This document shows, piece after piece, positions 35,098 through 45,740 of a stretch of DNA of 64,000 nucleotides. The stretch is from Sphingomonas albertensis (lineage in GTDB: Bacteria > Pseudomonadota > Alphaproteobacteria > Sphingomonadales > Sphingomonadaceae): NCBI RefSeq assembly GCF_014358075.1, contig NZ_JACONT010000003.1:62001-126000 (forward strand). The letters are read 5' to 3'. Positions within the stretch are counted from its first letter, which is position 1. Each line of letters starts with the position of its first letter. The translations under genes and the position numbers were made by a program. The notes below the pieces were generated by a model. It was not told where the DNA came from and made no database searches. It was given only the letters and a program-made list of their open reading frames with translations.

Positions 35098-36269
35098 TAC
35101 TCCCGGCCGCACCGTGGCGCGATCGTGACGGTCTCGAAGCACTGACCAAGTTTCTCGGGGCAACCGAGGGCGAGTCCCGCTTCGTCGGAGGCGCAGTCCG
35201 TGACACGCTGCTCGGGATCGACGTCGCCGATGTCGATATCGCCACCCGCCTACCCCCGCAGGAGGTGATCGAGCGTCTCCAGGACGCGCGGATCAAGGCG
35301 GTCCCGACCGGCCTCGCGCACGGCACGATCACCGCGGTCACGCCCGCGGGTCCGGTCGAAGTAACGACGCTGCGCCGCGACGTCTCGACCGACGGCCGTC
35401 ACGCCATCATCGCCTATACCGACGACTGGCGCGAGGATGCGGCGCGGCGCGACTTCACGATGAACGCGCTCTACGCAGACCCTGCGACGGGCGAGATCTT
35501 CGATTATTTCGGCGGCCTCGACGACCTCGCGGCACGGCGCGTGCGCTTCATCGGCGACCCGTTGCAGCGGATCGCCGAGGATCATCTGCGCATCCTCCGC
35601 TTCTTCCGGTTCCATGCCCGGTTCGGCACCTCGATCGACGAAGCGGGCCTGAATGCCTGTACCACCCGCGCGAACGATCTGATGGCGCTCTCCCGCGAAC
35701 GTGTCGCGAGCGAGGTGCTGAAGCTGCTGGTCGCCGCCAACGCGGTGCCGGTGGTCGCCTTGATGGTCGAGCGCGGGATTTTCCGCGCGGTCCTGCCCGA
35801 GATCGACGCGGCGGGTGCGGAGCGTCTCGCTCTCCTCGCCGGGCGCGAGACGGCGGCGGGGATCGCACCCGACCCGATCCGCCGCCTCGCCATGACGATC
35901 GCGCCCGCCGCGGCCGAAGCGGTCGGCGCGCGCCTGAAGCTGTCGAACACCGACCGCAAACGTCTGATCGCCGCCACCGCCGGGCCCGGCACCGAAGGCC
36001 CGCAGGCGCTTGCCTACCGCGCCGGCATGACCGTCGCGATCGACCGGTTGCTGATCGCCGGCGAAGGCGTTTCCCCGATCAAGGACTGGACGCCCCCCGC
36101 CTTCCCGTTCTCCGGCGGCGCCTTGGTGGAACGCGGTCTGCGCAAGGGCCCGGACGTCGCGGCGATGCTGCGACAGGTCGAAACGCAGTGGATCGCGGAA
36201 GGCTTTCCGGATGCGGAACGCGTCGCGGCGATCGCAGATCAGATGGTGGCTGAAGCGCTGAGTTGCTAA
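35094..36269 (+). CDS. cca: CCA tRNA nucleotidyltransferase
   Basis: A 391-residue class II poly(A)/CCA polymerase that adds or repairs tRNA 3' CCA ends. Present are the nucleotidyltransferase motif RFVGGAVRDTLLG, DVDIAT with the two catalytic Asp, RRDFTMNALYADPATGE, and the tRNA-binding RIAEDHLRILRFFRFHARF. The TTG at 35094 is favoured because GAGG lies five bases upstream and it overlaps the NUDIX stop (TTGA). A GTG at 35088 would add two residues. Confidence 0.9.
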   Translation: MILPAAPWRDRDGLEALTKFLGATEGESRFVGGAVRDTLLGIDVADVDIATRLPPQEVIERLQDARIKAVPTGLAHGTITAVTPAGPVEVTTLRRDVSTDGRHAIIAYTDDWREDAARRDFTMNALYADPATGEIFDYFGGLDDLAARRVRFIGDPLQRIAEDHLRILRFFRFHARFGTSIDEAGLNACTTRANDLMALSRERVASEVLKLLVAANAVPVVALMVERGIFRAVLPEIDAAGAERLALLAGRETAAGIAPDPIRRLAMTIAPAAAEAVGARLKLSNTDRKRLIAATAGPGTEGPQALAYRAGMTVAIDRLLIAGEGVSPIKDWTPPAFPFSGGALVERGLRKGPDVAAMLRQVETQWIAEGFPDAERVAAIADQMVAEALSC

Positions 36270-36329
36270 GCTGTTGAAGTGCTGGAGCGGCGAGCCGTGT
36301 ACTTCCCAGTGCCGACGTCGCCCCAAATC

Positions 36330-36412
36330 CGTCACCCCAGCGGAAGCTGGGGATCCCCGTTGGCGGAGCGTCATACCCACGCGATGAGATCCCAGCTTTC
36401 GCTGGGGTGACG
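36330..36412. repeat. Family A-like inverted repeat
   Basis: GTCACCCCAGCGGAAGCTGG at the left is mirrored by CCCAGCTTTCGCTGGGGTGA at the right, with a 35-base spacer. It has the family layout but different core bases. Confidence 0.65.
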
Positions 36413-36594
36413 GTAGTTGTTGGGATGACGGTGGCCGTTGCGGCGACGGCGGCCGGTGGCTGTTAGGACGAAGGCAGGCGTTGCGGCGACAGTGGCTGAC
36501 GGGACGACGCCGACTGCTGGGACGACGACGTTGCCTGCTGCCACGACGGTAGTCACCCGGATGCCGTCGGCCGTTGAATACCCAGCGCTTAAGC
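36413..36594. repeat. Degenerate repeated GC tract
   Basis: A low-complexity stretch with two copies of GTTGCGGCGAC about 50 bases apart and repeated GGGACGAC. It lies between the family A-like repeat and the end of the GGDEF/EAL gene. No coding signal. Confidence 0.5.
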
Positions 36595-38277
36595 CTAGGC
36601 CAACGGCGACACGCCCCCACCCGCGCCGATCATCGCATACGCCGCCTCCGCCTCCAGCGGCTTGGCATAGAAATACCCCTGCCCGAACGTGCATCCGAGC
36701 GCCGCCAGCGTCTGCGCGAGCTCGTTGGTCTCGATCCCCTCGGCGGTCGTCTTCATCCCCAGCGCTTGCGCGAGGCTCAGGATCGCGCGGACGATCGATA
36801 CCTTGTCGCGGTCCGCCAGCATCTCGGTGACGAAACTGCGGTCGATCTTGAGCACGTCGATCGGAAGCTTCTGCAGATAGGCGAGGTTGGAATAGCCCGT
36901 CCCGAAATCGTCCATCGCCAGCGTCGTTCCCAACGCCTTCAGCGCGTGCATGGTCCCGGCGATCCGATCCGGGTCGGTCACGATCGCGCTCTCGGTCAGT
37001 TCCAGCGTAAACCGGTCGCCGGTCAACCCGGTCGATGCCAGCGCCGCCTCCAGCACCGGGGCGATGTCGTCGCGCTGCAACTGGATCGCCGACAGGTTGA
37101 CCGCGAATTTCACCCCGCAAGCCGCACCGTGCCGCGCATCCCATGCGGCGAGCGTTCGCGCGGCCTCGTCGATCGCCCAGCGCCCCAGCGGCACGATCAG
37201 CCCCGATTCCTCGGCGACCGGAATGAACTCGGTCGGACAATGCCGACGGCCCTGTTCGTCGGTCCACCGCGCAAGCGCTTCGAAAGCCACGATCCGACCG
37301 GTCGCCAGGTCGCAGATCGGTTGATACGCCAGCCGAAGCTCGCGATTTTCGATCGCGCGCCGCAGGGCGGTCTCCATGCCGAACTGCGCACGCGCGATCG
37401 CGAAATCCTGTGGCAGATAGCTTTCGGCCAGCCCGCTCGCCTTCGCCCGCTTCACCGCGAACTGCGCGTGTCGGATCAACTCGGCGACGTCGCTCGCTTC
37501 GTCCGCGCCATAGGCGATCCCGACCGAGCATTCGACGCTGATCTCGTAATCCGTCAGTCGAAACGGTGCGGTGAGCGTACGCTGGATCCGCTCGGCCAGT
37601 GCATGCGCTTCCTCGCGATCGGTATCGATCGTCATCAGGATGCCGAACTGGTCGCCGCCGATCCGTGCAAGCGTGTCGCGCGCGCGCAACGCCCCCTTGA
37701 TCCGGCGCGCGACGGTGATCAGCAACTCGTCCCCGGCAAGCGAGCCGAGACACGAGTTCAGTCGCCCGAACCGATCGAGATCGACCGCGAGAACCGCGCT
37801 GACGCTGCGATCCTCGACGTCCTCGATCAATTCCTCGAATCCCTCACGGTTGGGCAAACCGGTCAGGCTGTCGGTGGTCATCTCACGGCGCAGGCTGCGC
37901 TCGGTCTGGACTTGCGAAGTCTGGTCGATGAAGCTGATCGTGCAGCGATCGCGGAACGACGCGAACGTCCGCGCGATCGTCACCCGGTAATAGCGGCAGT
38001 CGATGACATCACCCAGGGTCCATTCGAAATCCGACCGGAGGCTGGCCGATTCCAGGAATGCCAGGATGCGCGGTCCGAGATCCGCGATCATCGGCGATCG
38101 CTCGGCGACCACGCCAAGGCCGGCGAGACGATAGGCGCGGTTCATCGCGAAGAGATCGAACACGCCGCCGTTGACGACCACATGGGCAGCCGGGATCGGG
38201 ATCAGTTCCAGGGCCCGCGCGACCAGTTCGGTCGCGACGATCGATTGCGTAATCGCATCCGGGGCTATCGATGCCAT
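36595..38277 (-). CDS. GGDEF/EAL cyclic-di-GMP signalling protein
   Basis: A 560-residue cytoplasmic protein: N-terminal PAS-like sensory part (residues 1-125), a GGDEF domain (about 130-300) and an EAL domain (about 310-555). The cyclase signature reads RIGGDQFGIL instead of GGDEF/GGEEF, so cyclase activity is doubtful. The EAL domain keeps AFEALARW, NLSAIQLQ, LELTESAI, MDDFGTGYSNLAYL and TAEGIET, and should be an active c-di-GMP phosphodiesterase. No transmembrane segments. It lies in the same direction as parC, 61 bases away. Confidence 0.9.
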   Translation of the reverse strand: MASIAPDAITQSIVATELVARALELIPIPAAHVVVNGGVFDLFAMNRAYRLAGLGVVAERSPMIADLGPRILAFLESASLRSDFEWTLGDVIDCRYYRVTIARTFASFRDRCTISFIDQTSQVQTERSLRREMTTDSLTGLPNREGFEELIEDVEDRSVSAVLAVDLDRFGRLNSCLGSLAGDELLITVARRIKGALRARDTLARIGGDQFGILMTIDTDREEAHALAERIQRTLTAPFRLTDYEISVECSVGIAYGADEASDVAELIRHAQFAVKRAKASGLAESYLPQDFAIARAQFGMETALRRAIENRELRLAYQPICDLATGRIVAFEALARWTDEQGRRHCPTEFIPVAEESGLIVPLGRWAIDEAARTLAAWDARHGAACGVKFAVNLSAIQLQRDDIAPVLEAALASTGLTGDRFTLELTESAIVTDPDRIAGTMHALKALGTTLAMDDFGTGYSNLAYLQKLPIDVLKIDRSFVTEMLADRDKVSIVRAILSLAQALGMKTTAEGIETNELAQTLAALGCTFGQGYFYAKPLEAEAAYAMIGAGGGVSPLA

Positions 38278-38338
38278 TCCCCCGTTGTAGCGACGCTTCC
38301 TTAAGACGTCCTAAAGGAACCGAAACGGCTCCATACTG

Positions 38339-40636
38339 TCAATTATCGCCAATCTTTTGGTTTTTCAGGGTGCTAAGCGGATCGCTCGCAAAGCGATTGT
38401 CACGCGGAAATCCCGTTGGCGGCATTCTTCCTGCGGCGCCCCGTGCCGCGCGCCAAGGCCCGAGGTCCGATTCGGTCCGCGTGCGCCCCGTGCCACCGCC
38501 CATTGCCCAGCTCAGTCCTTCGGCGAAGACGAACGTGATCGCGTCGGCCAGTCCGCCATCGCGATAACGCTGGAGTTGCAGCCCCTGCCCGCGCGTCATT
38601 TCGACGAGTTCGGCTAGCGGGAACACCAGCATCTTCCGGTTGTCGCCGATTGCCGCGACGTAATCGTCATTGGGTCCGATCGGCCGGACGATCTTCAACT
38701 GCGCCCCGGGCCGCGGCGTCACCACCGTCTTGCCCTTGCGCGTCTCGGCGATCACCTCCGCGCTGCTCACCGAGAAACCACGGCCGTCGGTCGCGACGAC
38801 GAGCAGTTTCGGATGCTTGCTCGCGGGCAGCAGCGCGACGATCCCGATGCTGCCATCGAGATCGATCATCGCCCGCACCGGCTCTCCGAACCCGCGCCCG
38901 CCCGGCAACTTGTCCGCCGCCAGCGTGTAGAACCGCCCGTTCTCCGCCGCGAGCAACAGCTTGTCCGTCGTCTGCGCGTGGAACGCGAACGCCGGCCCGT
39001 CACCCTCCTTGAATTTCAGCGCCTCCGGGCTCGCCAGGTCGTTATGCCCGCGCATCGCCCGGATCCAGCCACGCTGCGACAGGATGACGGTGATCGGCTC
39101 GCGCTCGATCATCGCCTCCAGCGGAATGTCGCGCGTCGGCGCAGCCTCCTCGATCGTCGTGCGTCGTTTGCCGAGCACCGTCTCCAGCCCATAGCGATCG
39201 CGGATCTTCGCCATGTCGCGCTTCATCCGCGCACGCTGCTTCTTCGGATCCGCAAGCAACGCGGCAAGCGTCGCCTGCTCCTTATCGAGCTTGTCGCGCT
39301 CGGTCTTGATCTCGAACTCTTCCAGCCGGCGCAAGCTGCGCAACCGCATATTGAGGATCGCCTCGGCCTGACGATCGGTCAGCGCGAACTCGTCGATCAT
39401 GACCTTTTTGGGCTCGTCCTCGGTGCGGATGATCTCGATCACGCGATCGAGATTGAGGTACGCGATCAGATACCCGTCGAGCAGTTCGACCCGGTCGGCG
39501 ATCTTGCTGAGCCGGTGCTCGGTGCGCCGGCGCAACACGACGAACTGGTGATCGACCCACGCCGCCAACGCCTCACGCAGAGACATCACGCGCGGCGTAC
39601 GATCCTTGTCGAGGACGTTCAGGTTGAGGCTCACCCGCGTCTCGAGGTCGGTCAGCCGGAACAGCCCGTCCATCAGGATCTGCGGATCGACCGTGCGGCT
39701 GCGCGGCTCCAGCACGATGCGGATCTCGGTATCCGATTCGTCGCGCACATCGGCGAGGATCGGCAGGCGCTTGGCGTTGATCAGCTCGGCGATCTGCTCG
39801 ATCAGCTTGCCCTTCTGGATGCCGTACGGGATCTCCGTGACGATCAACTGCCAGCCGCCACCCTTCTCCCGCTCGGTCTCCCAGCGCGCCCGGACACGAA
39901 AGCCGCCCCGACCGGTCGCATAGGATTCGCGGATCACCGCAGGCGGATCGACCACCAGCCCGCCGGTGGGGAAATCGGGCCCCTTCACATGCTCCAGGAT
40001 CGCCGCATCATCCGCGTCGGGCGTATCGATCAACACGATCGCCGCCTCCAGCAACTCGGCCGCGTTGTGCGGCGGGATGCTCGTCGCCATGCCGACCGCG
40101 ATCCCGCTCGCGCCGTTCGCCAGCAGGTTCGGGAACAACCCGGGGAACAGCTCTGGCTCGTGATCCTCGCCATTGTACGTCGGACGATACGCGACCGCGT
40201 CCTCGTCGAGCCCGTCCATCAGGTCGATCGCGACCTGAGTCAGCCGCGCCTCGGTATAGCGATAGGCGGCCGCGTTATCGCCGTCGATGTTGCCGAAATT
40301 GCCCTGCCCGTCGACCAGCGGATAGCGCATCGCGAACGACTGCGCCAAACGCACCATCGCGTCGTAGACCGACTGATCGCCATGCGGATGGTACTTACCG
40401 ATCACGTCGCCGACAACGCGCGCGCATTTCTTGTAGCCCTGCGCCGGATCGAGCTTGAGCAACCGCATCGCCCACAACAGGCGCCGATGAACCGGCTTCA
40501 TCCCATCGCGGACGTCGGGCAGCGATCGCGCGGTGATCGTCGACAGAGCGTAGACGAGATACCGCTCGCTGAGCGCGCTATCGAAGGGGGCGTCGACGAT
40601 GGAGTCGAAGGGGTCTTTGAAGTCGCTGCTGGCCAT
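38339..40636 (-). CDS. parC: DNA topoisomerase IV subunit A
   Basis: A 765-residue ParC that cuts and passes DNA to unlink daughter chromosomes. The N-terminal conserved region begins [20 protein letters not shown]; the catalytic Tyr is in [11 protein letters not shown] (about Y127). In the quinolone pocket [13 protein letters not shown], positions equal to E. coli Ser80 and Glu84 are Gln and Asp. The C-terminal third is the beta-pinwheel ([26 protein letters not shown]). The ATG at 40636 gives the MASSDFKDP start; an ATG at 40645 is possible. Confidence 0.93.
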   Translation of the reverse strand: MASSDFKDPFDSIVDAPFDSALSERYLVYALSTITARSLPDVRDGMKPVHRRLLWAMRLLKLDPAQGYKKCARVVGDVIGKYHPHGDQSVYDAMVRLAQSFAMRYPLVDGQGNFGNIDGDNAAAYRYTEARLTQVAIDLMDGLDEDAVAYRPTYNGEDHEPELFPGLFPNLLANGASGIAVGMATSIPPHNAAELLEAAIVLIDTPDADDAAILEHVKGPDFPTGGLVVDPPAVIRESYATGRGGFRVRARWETEREKGGGWQLIVTEIPYGIQKGKLIEQIAELINAKRLPILADVRDESDTEIRIVLEPRSRTVDPQILMDGLFRLTDLETRVSLNLNVLDKDRTPRVMSLREALAAWVDHQFVVLRRRTEHRLSKIADRVELLDGYLIAYLNLDRVIEIIRTEDEPKKVMIDEFALTDRQAEAILNMRLRSLRRLEEFEIKTERDKLDKEQATLAALLADPKKQRARMKRDMAKIRDRYGLETVLGKRRTTIEEAAPTRDIPLEAMIEREPITVILSQRGWIRAMRGHNDLASPEALKFKEGDGPAFAFHAQTTDKLLLAAENGRFYTLAADKLPGGRGFGEPVRAMIDLDGSIGIVALLPASKHPKLLVVATDGRGFSVSSAEVIAETRKGKTVVTPRPGAQLKIVRPIGPNDDYVAAIGDNRKMLVFPLAELVEMTRGQGLQLQRYRDGGLADAITFVFAEGLSWAMGGGTGRTRTESDLGPWRAARGAAGRMPPTGFPRDNRFASDPLSTLKNQKIGDN

Positions 40637-40759
40637 TGCCGACATCGGTAGCAGGTGAAAACGCAACGATCAAAGCATGAACGTAGCGCGCGCGTCGTCC
40701 GCACGAAGAACGCCAGATGACAGCATGACGCCGCGGGTCGAGCACGCTAGACCAACCCC

Positions 40760-41680
40760 ATGATCCGCTTTGCAATTCTCGCGCTCGCCGCCATCTCGAC
40801 TCCCCTGGTCGCGCAAACCTCCGCCCCCGCCAAGCCGTCCCTATTGACGTGGCCGGACCTGACCAAGCGCCCGAAACCAGCGCCCGACGCGACGATCGAC
40901 TACGGCACCGACCAGATGCAGAAGATCGACGTCTGGATTCCAAAAGGGAAAGGGCCGTTCCCAGTCGTGGTCATGGTGCATGGCGGGTGCTGGACGACCA
41001 GCATCGCCGATCGCAGCCTGATGAACTGGATCGCCGACGATCTTCGCAAAAGCGGCGTAGCGGTGTGGAACATCGATTACCGCGGAGTCGATCGCGCCGG
41101 CGGCGGCTATCCCGGCACATTCGCGGATACTGCGAACGCCGCCGATCAACTCGCGGTAAACGCCAAGAAGTTCAATCTCGACACCCGGCATGTGGTTGCG
41201 ATCGGCCATTCCGCCGGCGGGCACCTCGCGCTCTGGCTCGCCGGCCGGCCGAAGCTGCCCGCGACCAGTCCGCTCCGCACCGCAAACCCGCTCCGCATCG
41301 ACCATGTCATCAGCCTCGGCGGGCTCCCCGATCTAGAAGCCACCGCCGCCAGTCCCCAGAATGGCTGCGGGGTAGAGGTCGTCGGACAACTGGTCGGCAA
41401 GCCGACCCCGCAGCATCCGGACGTCTACGCCGACACCTCCGTCCCGCGCCTCCTCCCGCTCGGCATGAAGCAGGACCTGATCAGTGGGCGCGAAGACCGG
41501 ATCATCCCCTTCGTCATGGCCACCGACTATGTTGCGAAGGCAAATGCGGCCGGCGACACCGCCACGCTCCACACCATCACCATCCCCGCCACCGGCCATG
41601 TCGAACTGATCGCGCCCGAAACCGCCGCCTGGGCGGAAGCAAAGCGCCTGATCCTCGCCGACCTCAGGAAGACCCAGTGA
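40760..41680 (+). CDS. Exported alpha/beta hydrolase, formamidase-like by context
   Basis: A 306-residue alpha/beta hydrolase with an N-terminal signal peptide (ending near LVAQ). The oxyanion motif VVMVHGGCW and nucleophile elbow VVAIGHSAGGHLAL are intact, and the late His is in IPATGHVELI. The layout (HGG and GxSxG) fits carboxylesterase-type kynurenine formamidases. It overlaps the kynureninase gene (GTGA), and kynureninase acts right after formamidase, so a role in N-formylkynurenine hydrolysis is a reasonable guess. The signal peptide does not fit a cytoplasmic enzyme. Confidence 0.75.
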   Translation: MIRFAILALAAISTPLVAQTSAPAKPSLLTWPDLTKRPKPAPDATIDYGTDQMQKIDVWIPKGKGPFPVVVMVHGGCWTTSIADRSLMNWIADDLRKSGVAVWNIDYRGVDRAGGGYPGTFADTANAADQLAVNAKKFNLDTRHVVAIGHSAGGHLALWLAGRPKLPATSPLRTANPLRIDHVISLGGLPDLEATAASPQNGCGVEVVGQLVGKPTPQHPDVYADTSVPRLLPLGMKQDLISGREDRIIPFVMATDYVAKANAAGDTATLHTITIPATGHVELIAPETAAWAEAKRLILADLRKTQ

Positions 41681-42891
41681 CCCTCGAAGACGCCCGCGCG
41701 CTTGACGCGACCGACCCGCTCGCCGCCTACCGCGACCAGTTCGCGCTACCGGAAGGCGTGATCTACCTCGACGGCAACTCGCTCGGCGCGCTCCCCAAGG
41801 CCACGCCGGCCGCGCTCGCCGACGTCGCCACGCGCCAATGGGGCGACCGCCTGATCCGCAGCTGGAACGAAGGCTGGATCGACGCCCCCCAGCGGATCGG
41901 CGCCAAGATCGCGCCACTGATCGGCGCCGCGCCGGACGAGGTCATCATCGGCGACACGACCTCGACGCACCTTTTCAAGGCCTTGGTCGCCGCTCTTCGC
42001 AGCAATCCGAAGCGTCACACGGTCGTCAGCGAAGCCGGGAACTTCCCAACCGACCTGCACATTGCCGAAGGCGCAGTCGCCTGCGTCACCGGTGCACGCC
42101 TCAAAGTGGTCGCACGCGAAGACCTGGCCGCCGCACTCGACGAAGACACCGCGGTCCTCCTGCTCACCCATGTCCACTACAAGACCAGCGACCGCTTCGA
42201 CATGACGGGCTGGACCGCGCGCGCGCACGACGCCGGCGCGCTCATGCTCTGGGACCTGAGCCACAGCGTCGGCGCGGTCCCGATCGATCTCGACGGCGCC
42301 AACGCCGACCTCGCCGTCGGGTGCACGTACAAATACCTCAACGGCGGCCCCGGCGCCCCCGCGTTCTTCTACGTCGCGAAACGCTGGCAGGACGCGCTCG
42401 CCAGCCCGCTCTCCGGCTGGATGGGCCACGCGGCGCCGTTCGCATTCGAGGACGCCTACCGCCCCGCCCCCGGCATGAAGCGCTGGCTCGCCGGCACCCC
42501 CGCGATGCTCTCCACCGCTGCATTGGAAGCCGCACTCGACCTATGGGCCGATGTCGACCAGCACGCCATCGCCACCAAAAGCGCGCAACTCTTCGATATC
42601 CTTGCCGCCGCAGGTGACACCCTGGGCCTCGAATGCGTCAGCCCCCGTGACCCCGCAAACCGCGGCAGCCACATCAGCTTCCGCCACCCGCACGCCTACG
42701 CCCTGACCCAAGCACTGATAGCCCAAGGCGTGATCGGCGACTTCCGCGACCCCGACATCCTCCGCCTTGGCCTGACACCCCTGTATCTGAGCCATGAAGA
42801 CGTCTGGCGCGCTGCCGACATCCTGCGCGAAACCCTCGAAACCGAAGCTTGGCGCGATCCAGCGTTCTCCCAGCGCCTAGCCGTCACGTAA
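41677..42891 (+). CDS. kynU: Kynureninase
   Basis: A 404-residue PLP enzyme that splits kynurenine into anthranilate and alanine in tryptophan breakdown. The PLP lysine is in AVGCTYKYLNGGPGAP; other marks are VIYLDGNSLGALP, DLSHSVGAVP and RGSHISFRHP. GTG at 41677 overlaps the upstream hydrolase stop, with AGGAA before it. Tryptophan dioxygenase is not in the window. Confidence 0.93.
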   Translation: MTLEDARALDATDPLAAYRDQFALPEGVIYLDGNSLGALPKATPAALADVATRQWGDRLIRSWNEGWIDAPQRIGAKIAPLIGAAPDEVIIGDTTSTHLFKALVAALRSNPKRHTVVSEAGNFPTDLHIAEGAVACVTGARLKVVAREDLAAALDEDTAVLLLTHVHYKTSDRFDMTGWTARAHDAGALMLWDLSHSVGAVPIDLDGANADLAVGCTYKYLNGGPGAPAFFYVAKRWQDALASPLSGWMGHAAPFAFEDAYRPAPGMKRWLAGTPAMLSTAALEAALDLWADVDQHAIATKSAQLFDILAAAGDTLGLECVSPRDPANRGSHISFRHPHAYALTQALIAQGVIGDFRDPDILRLGLTPLYLSHEDVWRAADILRETLETEAWRDPAFSQRLAVT

Positions 42892-42958
42892 CGCGAGCAC
42901 ACCTCGGACGCCTGAACTAATGGGGGAGGTTTCCGGATTTGCGTTCCCGGGCTTTCGT

Positions 42959-43759
42959 TCACTGCGTCGGGATGAGCGTATCGACATTCTTTGCAGCAAC
43001 AGCCCAGCGGTAGACCGCGTCGGCAATATAGAACCGGAACTGGATACCGTCGAAATACACCTTGCGGGCGTTGCCGACGCATATCCTACCTCGGTTGACG
43101 ATCGCCGCCTCCAGCCGACGGACGGCAGCTAGACGTTTGTCTGTCATGGCGAGTTTGACGGCCAGTTCCGGTTGGAGGCGTACAAAGTAGACGGCAGCCT
43201 CGAAATACCGGCGATCGAGGGGCAACCGAAATTTGGCAAGCGATGTCTCCCGCGCATTGAAGCGTGCCTGCACAGCAGGATCCGCGGTCTGCTCTTTCGT
43301 TAGTCTCAGGTCCGGCGCGAATGCCTTCAAGGCCTCGATCGTCAAAGCACCCCTGTCGTAATAAACGTTCTGGATGATCCCTAGATGGGCGTCTTCTGTA
43401 TCGGGCGCACATGCCGCGTATATCTTGGAGAGGCGCAACATCGCGAACTCCTGTCGCGTACTGTTGGTCCGGGAATCTATGGCCGTCTGCAACCAGCCGC
43501 GGCGGTCGAGGCTTGCTCTTGCAGGGCATGCCGCCCATCGCTGCGACAGGTCGAATATCTGGCGGCTACGGACCGAGCTTCCCGTACGCGACGTGCCAAA
43601 TGATTTCTTCGTTACTGCCGAGTCCTCATCATCGATATCACGCAAGGCTGTGACGACGATCTCTTCGGAAGGTGGTTCGAGCGGCGCTTGACGTTCGGAT
43701 GGCAGGCGATCCTGGGCGGCGTATAGGAGCGCTGATCCAAGCAATGCAGCATGAAGCAT
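42959..43759 (-). CDS. Exported protein of unknown function with EIVVTALR motif
   Basis: A 266-residue protein. The ATG at 43759 is chosen because GGAG is six bases upstream and a short hydrophobic start (MLHAALLGSALLYAAQ) follows. Next comes SEEIVVTALRDI, a motif like that at the mature start of many sphingomonad TonB-dependent receptors. The rest is helical with cysteines in AACPA, YAACAP and RICVGN and no known domain. A strong 14-bp dyad lies 25-58 bases upstream of the start. Confidence 0.7.
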   Translation of the reverse strand: MLHAALLGSALLYAAQDRLPSERQAPLEPPSEEIVVTALRDIDDEDSAVTKKSFGTSRTGSSVRSRQIFDLSQRWAACPARASLDRRGWLQTAIDSRTNSTRQEFAMLRLSKIYAACAPDTEDAHLGIIQNVYYDRGALTIEALKAFAPDLRLTKEQTADPAVQARFNARETSLAKFRLPLDRRYFEAAVYFVRLQPELAVKLAMTDKRLAAVRRLEAAIVNRGRICVGNARKVYFDGIQFRFYIADAVYRWAVAAKNVDTLIPTQ

Positions 43760-43783
43760 GAAGGTCTCCATTAGGTCGCGGGT

Positions 43784-43817
43784 GCTCGTCATCACATTAG
43801 TACATGTGATGACGAGC
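43784..43817. promoter_or_regulatory. Perfect 14-bp dyad upstream of the EIVVTALR-motif gene
   Basis: GCTCGTCATCACAT (43784-43797) is an exact reverse complement of ATGTGATGACGAGC (43804-43817), separated by TAGTAC. Its placement between promoter and start suggests an operator or a leader-RNA hairpin. Confidence 0.6.
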
Positions 43818-44058
43818 GAACCAATCTTTGCTGGTGCTGCTTTTGATCGAAAATCGTTCCATCCAGGACGGCCGTGCCCGAGCCGTTGCCGGGCCATTTC
43901 GGTCATGTCACCCGCACACGCCCAAGACCCACCGATCCGATTGCACCCCCCGCACCCTTCGCCTATAGGCGCGGCCTATTCCGGCCTCGGCTTCGCGGTG
44001 CATAGCGCGTAGGCTGGGGCCGCTCGATTTTCACCGCTCGATTTCCAGGGGACCGCGC

Positions 44059-44838
44059 ATGGCTCGCCGCCGCCAGATCTACGAAGGCAAGGCCAAGATC
44101 CTCTACGAGGGTCCCGAGCCGGGCACGCTGATCCAGTATTTCAAGGACGACGCGACCGCGTTCAATGCCCAGAAAAAGGGCACGATCAACGGCAAGGGCG
44201 TGCTCAACAATCGGATTTCCGAGCACATCTTCACGCTGCTCGATCACATCGGCGTGCCGACGCACTTCATCCGCCGGCTCAACATGCGCGAGCAGCTGAT
44301 CCGCCAGGTCGAGATCGTCCCGATCGAAGTCGTCGTGCGCAACGTCGCCGCAGGCTCGATCTCGACGCGCCTCGGGATCGAGGAGGGCACCAAACTGCCC
44401 CGCACGATCATCGAATATTACTACAAGGACGATGCGCTCGGCGATCCGATGATCTCCGACGAACACATCGCCGCGTTCGGCTGGGCAAGCCAGGAGGAGA
44501 TGCACGACATCGCCGACCTCGCGATCCGCGTGAACGATTTCCTGTGCGGGCTGTTCGCCGGCGTCGGCATCCGCCTCGTCGACTTCAAGCTCGAATTCGG
44601 CCGCATCTTCGACAACGACTTCGGCCGGATCATCCTCGCCGACGAGATCAGCCCCGATGGCTGCCGTCTGTGGGACATGGAAACCAACGAGAAGATGGAC
44701 AAGGATCGCTTCCGTCGCGATCTCGGTGGTGAAGTCGAGGCCTATCAGGAGGTTGCACGGCGTCTTGGGCTGCTGCCCGAAGGCGGCGACAATTCGGTCC
44801 TCGACCTCGAAAAGCATCGCAAGAACCGGGGCAAGTAA
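44059..44838 (+). CDS. purC: Phosphoribosylaminoimidazole-succinocarboxamide synthase
   Basis: A 259-residue SAICAR synthase of purine synthesis, joining CAIR and aspartate with ATP. The start [20 protein letters not shown] is typical; [20 protein letters not shown], the [12 protein letters not shown] region and [14 protein letters not shown] are present. Length is normal. purS begins directly after the stop. Confidence 0.96.
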   Translation: MARRRQIYEGKAKILYEGPEPGTLIQYFKDDATAFNAQKKGTINGKGVLNNRISEHIFTLLDHIGVPTHFIRRLNMREQLIRQVEIVPIEVVVRNVAAGSISTRLGIEEGTKLPRTIIEYYYKDDALGDPMISDEHIAAFGWASQEEMHDIADLAIRVNDFLCGLFAGVGIRLVDFKLEFGRIFDNDFGRIILADEISPDGCRLWDMETNEKMDKDRFRRDLGGEVEAYQEVARRLGLLPEGGDNSVLDLEKHRKNRGK

Positions 44839-45069
44839 ATGAAACTCAAGGTTTTCGTGACATTGAAGCCCGGCGTACTCGATCCGCAGGGCCGGGCGAT
44901 CCACCACGCCCTCGGCAGCCTCGGCTTCGACGGCGTGCAGGACGTCCGCCAGGGTAAGCTGATCGAACTGGAAGTCGCCGACGATACCGACGACGCGACC
45001 ATCGACGGCATGTGCCGCAAACTGCTCGCCAACACGGTGATCGAGAATTACCGCGTGGAAAAAGCATGA
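44839..45069 (+). CDS. purS: Phosphoribosylformylglycinamidine synthase subunit PurS
   Basis: A 76-residue PurS, the small bridge subunit of the three-part FGAM synthase (PurS-PurQ-PurL). Marks are [20 protein letters not shown] and a C-terminal [12 protein letters not shown]. It starts immediately after purC and overlaps purQ by four bases (ATGA). PurL is not in the window. Confidence 0.95.
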   Translation: MKLKVFVTLKPGVLDPQGRAIHHALGSLGFDGVQDVRQGKLIELEVADDTDDATIDGMCRKLLANTVIENYRVEKA

Positions 45070-45734
45070 AGACCGCGGTCATCGTCTTTCCCGGCTCCAA
45101 CTGCGACCGAGACATCGCCGTCGCGCTGGAGGCGGTGACCGGCGTCAAGCCGCTCATGGTCTGGCATGGTGACGCAGATCTGCCGTCTGACGTCGGCCTG
45201 GTCGCGGTCCCCGGTGGCTTCTCGTACGGCGATTACCTCCGCTCGGGCGCGATCGCGGCACGCTCGCCAATCATGCGCGCGGTCGTCGAGCAGGCGGGCA
45301 AGGGGTTGCCGGTGCTGGGCATCTGCAACGGCTTCCAGGTGCTGACCGAAGCGGGGCTCCTCCCCGGCGCGCTGATGCGCAACGAGGGGCTGAACTTCGT
45401 CTGCCGCGACGTCGCGCTGACGGTCGAGACCGCAAGCTCGACCTTCACCTCGGGCTACAAGGCTGGCGAGCGCGTGTCCTTCCCGGTCGCGCATCATGAC
45501 GGCAATTACTTCGCCGACTCCGAGACGCTCGACCGCCTCGAAGGCGAAGGCCGCGTAGCGTTCCGTTATGCGGAGAGCGTCAACGGTTCCGCGCGCAACA
45601 TCGCTGGGTTGTTGAACGACAAGGGCAACGTGCTCGGCATGATGCCCCACCCGGAGCGTCGTATCGAGGCGGCGCACGGTGGCACCGACGGCCGTCGTCT
45701 GTTCGAGGGCCTGCTCGAAGCCGTCAGCGCCTAA
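45066..45734 (+). CDS. purQ: Phosphoribosylformylglycinamidine synthase subunit PurQ
   Basis: A 222-residue class I glutamine amidotransferase giving ammonia to PurL. The nucleophile is in [13 protein letters not shown] (Cys about 85) and the His-Glu pair in MMPHPERR near the end. The start [15 protein letters not shown] is family-typical. Overlaps purS by four bases. Confidence 0.96.
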   Translation: MKTAVIVFPGSNCDRDIAVALEAVTGVKPLMVWHGDADLPSDVGLVAVPGGFSYGDYLRSGAIAARSPIMRAVVEQAGKGLPVLGICNGFQVLTEAGLLPGALMRNEGLNFVCRDVALTVETASSTFTSGYKAGERVSFPVAHHDGNYFADSETLDRLEGEGRVAFRYAESVNGSARNIAGLLNDKGNVLGMMPHPERRIEAAHGGTDGRRLFEGLLEAVSA

Positions 45735-45740
45735 CCCTTG

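Noticed and set aside
36574-38304. 576-codon plus-strand frame
   Set aside because: Antisense of the GGDEF/EAL gene.
38813-40651. 612-codon plus-strand frame
   Set aside because: Antisense of parC, typical GC-rich mirror frame with no domain.
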